A stretch of DNA of 64,000 nucleotides from Tenuifilaceae bacterium CYCD (GTDB lineage: Bacteria > Bacteroidota > Bacteroidia > Bacteroidales > Tenuifilaceae): positions 2,604,001 through 2,668,000 of the forward strand of contig AP027304.1 in NCBI GenBank assembly GCA_036322835.1, written 5' to 3'. The notes under the pieces are model-generated. The model worked only from the letters and a program-made list of their open reading frames with translations, was not told where the DNA came from and searched no databases. Each line of letters starts with the position of its first letter. Within the stretch, counting starts at the first letter, position 1. Positions 28,658 through 35,263 of the stretch are shown here, in pieces. A program made the translations under genes and the position numbers.

Positions 28658-29521
28658 ATGATTAAAGATACTGCGTTGGTGCTTGAGGGTGGTGGATTCC
28701 GCGGTGTATTTACCGCAGGTATTCTGGAGGTATTCCTGGAGAAACAGCTGTTTTTTGATTCGGTTTATGGCGTTTCGGCTGGAGCAACGTACGGAGTTTC
28801 GTACGTTTCGAAACAGCTGGGGCGTAACATTGCCGTGAACGAGTTTATTGGCGATAAGCGCTACTGCAGTTTCAGGAATCTGCTGCGCGAACAATCGTTG
28901 TTCTCCTGGGGTTTTATACTGGAGGAGATTCCACAGAATATCATTCCGTTCGATTACCAAACGCTTAAGGAATCGGACAGCAAATTCTATGTGGGAACCA
29001 GCAATTGCCTAACCGGGGAGTCCGAGTTCTTCCTTTTAAATAGTGCCAATAAATCCGATTTTAGAACAATCCTATCGGCCAGCTGTTCGTTACCGTTAAT
29101 TGCGCCCATTGTTCGGTACGATGGTAAGCTGCTGCTCGATGGTGGTCTTGCCGATTCTATTCCTTTTGAGTATGCCCTGAGCAACGGGAGCAAAAGGGCT
29201 GTTGTTGTGCTTACTCAGCCCCGGGGATACCGTAAAGATCCATTAAAGCACGCCACGCTTTTTAAATGGTACTACCGTAATTATCCCAAGGTTTACGAGA
29301 TGCTACTCAGCCGAGCCGAACGTTACAACGCATCAATCAGTAAGTTGGAACTGCTGGAGAAGGAGGGTGTTGTTTACATTATAAGTCCCGATACAACCCT
29401 ATCGGTAAGTAGGCTCGAGAATAATCCCCAAAAAACATCAGCAGTTTACTACAGCGCCATGGATAAGGCACGGAACAATTTCCACAGCTTACAGCAGTGG
29501 TTGGAGGGGGTGAAGGGTTGA
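28658..29521 (+). CDS. Patatin-like phospholipase (YjjU-like)
   Basis: A 287-aa cytoplasmic or peripheral serine esterase of the patatin family. The oxyanion-hole motif GGGFRGVFTAG is at residues 11-21, the nucleophile elbow GVSAG at about 39-43, and the catalytic Asp in LLLDGGLADSIP at about 165-176; Ser and Asp form the dyad. The length and the PRGYRKDP loop match the YjjU-type single-domain patatins, which hydrolyse phospholipids or acyl esters. There is no signal peptide. A TACTACTTTCGG box 40 nt upstream resembles a promoter. Confidence 0.9.
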   Translation: MIKDTALVLEGGGFRGVFTAGILEVFLEKQLFFDSVYGVSAGATYGVSYVSKQLGRNIAVNEFIGDKRYCSFRNLLREQSLFSWGFILEEIPQNIIPFDYQTLKESDSKFYVGTSNCLTGESEFFLLNSANKSDFRTILSASCSLPLIAPIVRYDGKLLLDGGLADSIPFEYALSNGSKRAVVVLTQPRGYRKDPLKHATLFKWYYRNYPKVYEMLLSRAERYNASISKLELLEKEGVVYIISPDTTLSVSRLENNPQKTSAVYYSAMDKARNNFHSLQQWLEGVKG

Positions 29522-29524
29522 TTG

Positions 29525-29695
29525 TTGTTCGTTGTTCGTTGTTCGTGAAGAAGACAGAAGTTAGAAGTTAGAATTAAGGAGTTAGAAGGCTGAATTTAGA
29601 AATTAGAATTTAGAAGATTAAGAATAAGTGCGAAAACCTTTACCAAAAATATTCCTTACCGAACAAACCTAAAAATAACATAGCCCCAACGGGGT
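29525..29695 (+). repeat. Composite dispersed repeat, copy A (inverted partner at 48135-48290)
   Basis: It reads, in order, GTTGTTC units, GTGAAGAAGACAGAAGTTAG, an array of TTAGAA words, AAGAATAAGTGCGAAAACC and ATTCCTTACCGAACAAACC. The same blocks in the same order occur on the other strand at 48135-48290 with roughly 85 percent identity in the parts I aligned by eye. The two copies bracket the accessory region. Confidence 0.8.
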
Positions 29696-29738
29696 TGTGA
29701 GCAAATAGCCCCGGGTTAAACCCTGGGGTTTAATGCGG
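29682..29738. repeat. REP-like palindromic element, copy 1
   Basis: Contains CCCCAACGGGG, TTGTGAGCAAATAG and a GCCCCGGGTTTAACCCTGGGG-type hairpin, ending in AATGCGG. A second copy is at 29829-29886 in the same orientation. Confidence 0.85.
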
Positions 29739-29828
29739 ATTGCATTGGTTTAATTAATCAACTTTCTTGACGTGATACATGAAAGTTGCAAAGAAGATCA
29801 AGGCCGGAAAGGCTTGACCGATGATATT

Positions 29829-29886
29829 AACCCCAACGGGGTTGTGAGCAAATAGCCCCGGGTTTTAACCCGGGGGTTAAATGCGG
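29829..29886. repeat. REP-like palindromic element, copy 2
   Basis: Nearly identical to the element at 29682-29738. The differences lie in the hairpin (GGGTTTTAACCCGGGGG) and keep it paired. The 90 bp between the copies hold AAGGCCGGAAAGGCTTGACC, another wording of this repeat class. Confidence 0.85.
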
Positions 29887-30135
29887 AGCATTAAAAAGCG
29901 ATGCACGCATTGCCCATGCTAGGGCAGTAATAACTCTGGTTTGCATCGCAAGGGAGGAGGATTGTAGGTATCACGCGTTAAAAGACGTGCGATAACTTTA
30001 GATTTTAACCGGAAAAGAGAACCTTAAACCCCGAATAGGAGCTAAACAGCCAGTATAATTACCATTTTACAGGGAAAAAATATTGAATTGTTCCCAAAAA
30101 TATTAGGATACAACCCATTCTTTTTCTCTGCAAAC
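29887..30135. other. Non-coding stretch between REP elements and tandem array
   Basis: No gene is visible. It contains a CACGCGTTAAAAGACGTGCG hairpin (about 29972-29991) related to the hairpin at about 39098-39124, and otherwise unassigned sequence. Confidence 0.45.
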
Positions 30136-30136
30136 C

Positions 30137-30405
30137 CGTTTTTGTATTTTTCATCCTTGTTTTTGCAAAAACGGCCTTGTTTTATAACTTTTCGTCCTTG
30201 TTTTATACAAAAACGGCCTTGTTTTTATATTTTTCATCCTTGTTTTATACAAAAACGGCCTTGTTTTATAATTTTTCGTCCTTGTTTTGTATAAAAACAT
30301 CCTTGTTTTTATATTTTTCATCCTTGTTTTGTATAAAAACATCCTTGTTTTATAATTTTTCGTCCCTGTTTTATACAAAAACGTCCTTGTTTTTAAATTT
30401 TTTGG
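30137..30405. repeat. 42-bp tandem repeat array
   Basis: Units begin at 30172, 30214, 30256, 30298 and 30340, with partial units at both ends. Each 42-bp unit splits into two related 21-bp halves that both start CCTTGTTTT. Alternate units differ at the same places (TTATAATTTTTCG versus TTTATATTTTTCA), giving an 84-bp higher-order period. Because 42 is divisible by 3, several frames stay open on both strands, but no start signal or known protein supports a gene. Confidence 0.93.
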
Positions 30406-30837
30406 GTTTGTATTGAACTTTTTTATGCCTATTCACACCATAAACAGGCTTTAGCACAGCATAGTAGCAGCAAACCCCAACCGCAGCGAGTAGCATTTAT
30501 GGCGGTTACTGTACTCTTTACTTAGCATTTACCCCGCATTGGTAACCCGTAAAGGGTTATTTATCACTTCTATTGCCCCATTGGTAAATTACAGGGTAAC
30601 AAATAGCCTGCATACGTAATTAAACAGCATAAAACGGCACAATGGTAAATTTATAATGCACTTATTTGCATTGTATTACAAAAATATTTTGCTAGTTTTA
30701 TAGTGGGTTTAAGAGTGTGCTGGTGTATAGCACATTCTTTAAAGGAGTGGGAGGTACTGTTTTTTGAGTGTTACAGGAGAGTTGTGTAGTATGTTTTAGA
30801 AGAGAAGGTTTTATTGACAAACTAATTACTTAAAGAT
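30406..30837. other. Non-coding stretch before the HsdR_N gene
   Basis: No gene is visible. It contains GGTAA-rich sequence, a TGTGCT...AGCACA hairpin (about 30717-30733) and the left member of a direct repeat (30746-30773) whose partner follows the HsdR_N gene. Confidence 0.45.
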
Positions 30838-31614
30838 ATGACAACAATTCCAACGAAAGTTCAAAGCAGATTAAGTGCTGGACTCAAAAAATTTCAGTCA
30901 ATAGTAAGTTCTGCAAAAGCTAAAGACATTAATGAATCCGATACTGTTGTAATTATTACCGACATGTTATCGGAGTTGTTTGGTTATGACAAATACTCCG
31001 AAATCACCTCAGAGCAAGCCGTAAAAAAAACTTATTGTGACTTAGCAATAAAAATTGACAACAAAATTCGGTTTATAATAGAAGTAAAAGCTGCGGGCTT
31101 AGACTTGAAAGAGGATCATATTAGACAAGCCGTTGATTATGGTTCTAATTCAGGCGTAGAATGGGTGATTTTAACAAATAGCAATGATTGGAAGGTGTTT
31201 AAAATAATATTTGGTAAGCCAGTAAGTCATGAATTAGTTTATGACTTTGCATTTACTCAATTGAATGTGAAAAAAGAGAATGATATTGAACTTTTATACT
31301 ATGTATGCAAGGAAAGTTTAGGGAAATCATTGCTTGAAGATTTTCATATTCAAAAACAAGTTATGAGTAGGTTCTTCCTGGGACAGTTAATCTTAAATGA
31401 TGCAGTAATTGATACCATTAGAAAAACCTTGAAAAAAGTTGTTCCTGAGGTAAAAGTTTTAAATGAGGAAATAAAGCAAGTAATTGAGCAGGAGGTTTTG
31501 AAGAGAGAGGTGCTTGAGGGGAAGCCTGCCGAGGATGCAAAGAAAAGAATTAGTAAAGCCCTAAAAGCGTTGTCGAAAGATGCAAACCCCAAAACTGAAG
31601 TTAATATTGAATAA
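30838..31614 (+). CDS. Stand-alone HsdR_N-type PD-(D/E)XK nuclease-like protein
   Basis: A 258-aa cytoplasmic protein matching the N-terminal nuclease domain of type I restriction enzyme R subunits (HSDR_N_2). The active-site pattern is D68, E82 and K84 (YCDLAIKI...FIIEVKA), followed by the motif HIRQAVDYG typical of this branch. The helicase domains of HsdR are absent, and the last 60 residues are a charged helical tail. No HsdM or HsdS gene is near. Similar stand-alone proteins occur in mobile and defence-rich regions. A defence role, perhaps with the OLD nuclease 168 nt downstream, is inference. Imperfect direct repeats flank the gene. Confidence 0.8.
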   Translation: MTTIPTKVQSRLSAGLKKFQSIVSSAKAKDINESDTVVIITDMLSELFGYDKYSEITSEQAVKKTYCDLAIKIDNKIRFIIEVKAAGLDLKEDHIRQAVDYGSNSGVEWVILTNSNDWKVFKIIFGKPVSHELVYDFAFTQLNVKKENDIELLYYVCKESLGKSLLEDFHIQKQVMSRFFLGQLILNDAVIDTIRKTLKKVVPEVKVLNEEIKQVIEQEVLKREVLEGKPAEDAKKRISKALKALSKDANPKTEVNIE

Positions 31615-31782
31615 TTAATAAAGCACATTTGTATGGCAACTTGGACTTTTGAAGAATAGTGGGTGCTGTTTTTTGAGTCTAATAAGATTTATGGGTGTAT
31701 CTATACTAAAAATGGTATATATAAGTAAGTTGGCGGTCATGCTAAGAAAGATACCTACCAGCTTGATAAATAACTAGAAATT
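31615..31782. other. Spacer with the right-hand direct repeat
   Basis: Contains AGCACATT and AGTGGGTGCTGTTTTTTGAG, matching AGCACATT and AGTGGGAGGTACTGTTTTTTGAG before the HsdR_N gene. The rest (31680-31780) has short frames only. Confidence 0.5.
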
Positions 31783-33744
31783 ATGATTATTAGGAAAGTA
31801 CTTATTGAGAATTTCAGAGCTTATAAGAACATTGATATTTCATTTAATAAGGGAATAAATGTTATTATTGGTAAAAACGATGTTGGAAAGTCTACAATTC
31901 TTGAGGCTCTTGATATATTCTTTGGGCAAAGTAGAATTAAAATTGATATTTCAGATAAGTGCGTCTATTCTTCTGGGAATATTGCAATAACAGTTGTTTT
32001 TGAGATTGACAAAGACAAAGAATATTTGATTGATTCTGATGTTCGAACCAATCTTGTTAATGAGTTTCTATTAAATAAAGAAGGGTATTTAGAAATTCGC
32101 AAAGAATGGGATTGTTCAAAGGAAAAATTAACCGCTTCAAGTTTAAAAACATCACTTAAAGCATTTTATCCAAAGACATTTTCAGATAATCCATTACCTA
32201 CTTTAAAAATCACGGATTTAAAGAAACTCCTAGAAGATAAAAATAGTATTGTTGATTTGGTCGACTTAAGTGAATACCTGAATAATAATGAATTTGAAGG
32301 AATTGATATTGAATCTTATGACCCTGATTCAAATAAAAAGCCTGTTGTAAAAATTGACAATCGAAAGAGGGCAGATATTAGGGGACTTTTATACAAGCTA
32401 TCCAATAACTCAGAGTTATGTGAATTGTCAATACCAATGGATAAAGAAGATGGGAAAAATATTTATCAAGCATTAGAAAGTGATTTCCCTCAATATGAGC
32501 TTTTTCAGTCTGACAGAGAAAACAAAGACAATGAAAAAGACGTGCAAGACCCCTTAAAAGTCATTACTAGGAAAGTTATCAAGGAGCAACAAAGCGTATT
32601 AGATAAGATTTCAAAAGAATTAGAGGAAAGAGTAGAAGAAATAAGCAATCAAACCCTCGAAAAGCTTAAAGAAATGAACCCTGAGTTAGCAAAGGAATTA
32701 TCCGCAGAATTACATAGTAAGGATTGGGCTTCGCTTTTTGATTATTCATTTACAAGTGATAGCGGAATTCCATTGAATAAAAGAGGAAGTGGTATTAGAC
32801 GACTCGTTTTACTTAATTTTTTTAGAGCAGAAGCCGAAAATAGGAATACTTCAACAAATAATACTATTTATGCTTTGGAAGAGCCTGAAACCTCACAACA
32901 TGCCGATAACCAAAAGATGATAATGAAAGCATTTAAGGAGATAGCTCAAAAACCGAATCACCAAGTTTTCATTACAACTCATAGCAATAACTTAATAAAA
33001 ATGGTTCAGCCTGATGAAATTACTTTCATAAAAAAAGGAGAAACCCAACCTGTTATTGTTGAATCTGATAATGTTATTTATGAGGTTGCAAAGGATTTGG
33101 GAACTTTGCCAAGTTTGAATAGTAATGTTGTAATCCTTGTAGAAGGTATAACCGATAAATATTTTTTAGAAAATATAAATCAACTTATCCCTGAATATAA
33201 GGAAATCATAGATTTAAATGTTTCTCACATTCCATTGTTTTGGGTAGGCGGTTCTAATGTCTCAAATTGGGTGGATACAAGACCTTTGCAATCTCAAAAC
33301 ATTGTGGAGTTTCACTTATATGATTCTGATGGTAAAGACCATTATAAAACAGAAATAGATAAAATCAATGACTGGGGAAATGGGAGTTTTGCAATTCAAA
33401 CGAATCTACCAACCATTGAAAACTATATTCATCCTGATATAGTAATATTAGGAAAAGAAGATGGTCATATTCAAAATTATTTTGAATCAAATTTATCTAA
33501 TATTCAAAAAAATATTAGAGAAAAGTGGAATCAGGATAAATGGACTGAAATTAAGTCCAATTGGAAAAATACCATAGATGTTTCTAAAGAATTAACCAAT
33601 ATTGGGTATAGCAAAGTGAAAAACTATTTCAATGAATATTTAGTTAATATGATGACTAAGGATTTGTTGATTGAGTTAGGAGCTTTTGATGAAATCAGAA
33701 ATTGGTTTTTAAAGATTAAAGAATTAAACGACAAATACAATTAA
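31783..33744 (+). CDS. OLD-family ATP-dependent endonuclease (AAA15 ATPase + TOPRIM)
   Basis: A 653-aa protein with an N-terminal ABC/SMC-like ATPase and a C-terminal TOPRIM nuclease. Walker A GKNDVGKST is at residues 30-38. The signature/Walker B region lies at GSGIRRLVLLNFF and YALEEPETSQHADNQ (about 361-376), with the H-loop FITTHSNN after it. The TOPRIM begins ILVEGITDKYF (about 451-461), with LYDSDGKDH (about 510-519) as the DxD metal site and LPTIENYI after it. No UvrD-like helicase follows, so this is not a Gabija pair; it fits the class 1 single-gene OLD nucleases, many of them anti-phage. An attC-like palindrome begins 13 nt after the stop. Confidence 0.87.
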   Translation: MIIRKVLIENFRAYKNIDISFNKGINVIIGKNDVGKSTILEALDIFFGQSRIKIDISDKCVYSSGNIAITVVFEIDKDKEYLIDSDVRTNLVNEFLLNKEGYLEIRKEWDCSKEKLTASSLKTSLKAFYPKTFSDNPLPTLKITDLKKLLEDKNSIVDLVDLSEYLNNNEFEGIDIESYDPDSNKKPVVKIDNRKRADIRGLLYKLSNNSELCELSIPMDKEDGKNIYQALESDFPQYELFQSDRENKDNEKDVQDPLKVITRKVIKEQQSVLDKISKELEERVEEISNQTLEKLKEMNPELAKELSAELHSKDWASLFDYSFTSDSGIPLNKRGSGIRRLVLLNFFRAEAENRNTSTNNTIYALEEPETSQHADNQKMIMKAFKEIAQKPNHQVFITTHSNNLIKMVQPDEITFIKKGETQPVIVESDNVIYEVAKDLGTLPSLNSNVVILVEGITDKYFLENINQLIPEYKEIIDLNVSHIPLFWVGGSNVSNWVDTRPLQSQNIVEFHLYDSDGKDHYKTEIDKINDWGNGSFAIQTNLPTIENYIHPDIVILGKEDGHIQNYFESNLSNIQKNIREKWNQDKWTEIKSNWKNTIDVSKELTNIGYSKVKNYFNEYLVNMMTKDLLIELGAFDEIRNWFLKIKELNDKYN

Positions 33745-33756
33745 AAAAGCACGAAA

Positions 33757-33890
33757 CGCCAACAACGGCTCATAAGCAATGCGGGTTTAGAGCAATTTGC
33801 AAGTTCAGTTCTCGCAGGCAAGTTCAGTAACGGGTGATAGGTTCGCAGCCACGCAATCCCGCACTGCTCATAGCCGCGACAGTTAGGTGC
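33757..33890. other. attC-like imperfect palindrome (possible integron cassette recombination site)
   Basis: A 134-bp element. Its left arm CCAACAACGGCTCATAAGC plus AATGCGGG pairs imperfectly with the right arm CCCGCACTGCTCATAGCCG plus CGACAGTT. It ends in GTTAGGT, which fits the GTTRRRY core of attC sites, while the left end supplies only the CAAC part of the inverse core. The middle holds the direct repeat GCAAGTTCAGT twice. A gene stop 13 nt before it is the usual cassette arrangement. No integrase is in the window. Confidence 0.5.
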
Positions 33891-33957
33891 AAGATAACTT
33901 GACGAAAAATGATACATTTCCAGAAAGCGAAACAGTTAGAAAAGACTGCCTACCCAC

Positions 33958-34009
33958 AAAAGCAGAGTATGTCAGGGCTTTCTCTGCTCTGCCATACTCT
34001 GCTTTTTTT
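33958..34009. terminator. Strong hairpin with T-run before the IS element
   Basis: AAAGCAGAGTATG at about 33958 pairs with CATACTCTGC at 33993-34002, followed by seven T. It is long-looped and could serve the OLD gene from the left. Confidence 0.7.
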
Positions 34010-34060
34010 GCCACCCACTTGCTTTGTTGTAAGGTTTGAATCTTTTATCAATGGTTTTCC

Positions 34061-35082
34061 AATTTATTTAATATGATTATCCGCAATTATACCTTATTTT
34101 ACCATACCAAGTATCTTCTACAGCAGCAACCATAAGTCGTTCAAACAACTCTTTGCCAAAATATCTTCGATTGGTTTTATAACAAAACTCGTCCAGATAG
34201 TTTTGCAGGTACACGTCTTTTATTTTGTGATTGACTCCTAAGAAGTTTCTCTTTGCATTGCTAATCATGGTATGCACCCATGGGAGTACTCTTGAAGCCT
34301 CCTCGGGTGGTACTATCTTTTTGATATGTCTGGAGCTTATCTCTTTGATTTTGTTAAAACCACGCCAGCCATCACTCTTAATCACCGATGAAGAGCTGGT
34401 GCTCGCTGAGACTACTTTGTTCATCGTTTTCGACGAAGAGTCCGGAATGACAACCATCTTTACGTATCGGAATGCTGATGGCTTTTTGTTCCTGCGAGGT
34501 CGCCCCCGCCTGGGATCAACTTTGGCCATAACTAGAACTTTGCTTTGCCGCTGACTGCCTCTTCCTCTTTTGGTCAGCTCGTCATTTTCGTCCTCTGCAT
34601 GGGTTCTGAAAAAGGCATCGTCCAGCTCGACAACGCCCTCCAATTCATACCGCTCATCGCGCAATCCCATGACCGATCTGATCTTGTGCATCATGGCCCA
34701 AATCGGTTCGTAGCGCTTATGGCCAAGCTGCCGCTGAACCTCAGCAGCAGAGATCCCTTTTTTGGTCATGGTCATCAGGTAAATGGCGTACAACCAGTAC
34801 TGAAAAGGTAGCTTCGATGACTCCATAACGGTGCCGCTTCGTAAGGTGGTTCTGTATCCACAGCTGCTGCAATCGTGCGAATTGTAGGTTTTGTTCCAGT
34901 AATGATGCGTATTGCCACACTTCTTGCAGACGACTCCTTTTCGCTCCTTAACGGTTCGAAAGTGTCTTATGCAGCTGGCTTCATCTGGATATTTCTTTAC
35001 AAAATCGATAAAATTCATCTCAAGTGTTTTTGTAAAGATAATTATTTTGGTACATTAGCGGATATGCATATTATTTAAATAG
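34061..35082. mobile_element. IS1595-family insertion sequence
   Basis: About 1.02 kb around one transposase gene. The two ends are imperfect inverted repeats: AATATG..TATCCGC..AAT at 34070-34087 and its complement ATT..GCGGATA..CATATT at 35055-35072, with weaker matching outwards. The left repeat overlaps the 3' end of the transposase gene. I could not recognise a clean 8-bp target duplication, so the exact ends are uncertain. Confidence 0.7.
34077..35018 (-). CDS. IS1595 family transposase
   Basis: A 313-aa transposase of the IS1595 (ISXO2-like) family. The N-terminal zinc ribbon has C31/C34 and C50/C53, and the helix-turn-helix region includes GISAAEVQRQLGHKRYEPIWAMMHKIR. The DDE-type core has an acidic pair in VELDDAFF (D133/D134), D216 in IKSDGWRGF and E277 in NYLDEFCYKTNRRY, and H249 stands in the characteristic WVHTMISNAKR. 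The frame is intact and full length, so the element may still be active. It stands alone with no passenger gene. Confidence 0.93.
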   Translation of the reverse strand: MNFIDFVKKYPDEASCIRHFRTVKERKGVVCKKCGNTHHYWNKTYNSHDCSSCGYRTTLRSGTVMESSKLPFQYWLYAIYLMTMTKKGISAAEVQRQLGHKRYEPIWAMMHKIRSVMGLRDERYELEGVVELDDAFFRTHAEDENDELTKRGRGSQRQSKVLVMAKVDPRRGRPRRNKKPSAFRYVKMVVIPDSSSKTMNKVVSASTSSSSVIKSDGWRGFNKIKEISSRHIKKIVPPEEASRVLPWVHTMISNAKRNFLGVNHKIKDVYLQNYLDEFCYKTNRRYFGKELFERLMVAAVEDTWYGKIRYNCG

Positions 35083-35249
35083 TTTTAATCTATACCATTC
35101 AACAAATCGATTCCCTCAGGATAAATTTGCTGACAAAGAAATAATTAGTAAATTAGCATATGCATTAACAAGTGATAAATACAAAACATACTATTCACTT
35201 CCTAGGCATAGTAGTATTGTGTCTACTCTAATAATAAATATTTAATTAC

Positions 35250-35257
35250 AAAAGGAG
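35250..35257 (+). promoter_or_regulatory. Strong Shine-Dalgarno AAAGGAGG
   Basis: AAAGGAGG with 6 nt to the ATG of the caspase gene. Nearly all other genes in the window lack any such sequence. Confidence 0.75.
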
Positions 35258-35263
35258 GCGCTT

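Noticed and set aside
30151-30378. Minus-strand frame of 75 codons with YKTR repeats
   Set aside because: It lies wholly in the 42-bp tandem array, where any frame stays open because the unit is a multiple of three. There is no promoter box, and the plus strand is equally open.
30088-30416. Two plus-strand frames rich in Phe and Leu
   Set aside because: Same array as above; composition follows from the repeat, and no protein family is recognisable.
31680-31782. Short frames reading YGCIYTKNGIYK and GGHAKKDTYQLDK
   Set aside because: Interrupted by a stop and too short to identify; could be a gene remnant but nothing confirms it.
31783-33744. Calling the OLD gene a Gabija (GajA) or PARIS component
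   Set aside because: No UvrD-type helicase or separate TOPRIM partner is adjacent, and the chain carries its own TOPRIM; a solitary class 1 OLD protein is the simpler call.
33744-33890. Reading the palindrome after the OLD gene as a simple terminator
   Set aside because: There is no T-run, the arms are bulged and the ends match attC cores better; a real terminator-like hairpin follows at 33958-34009.
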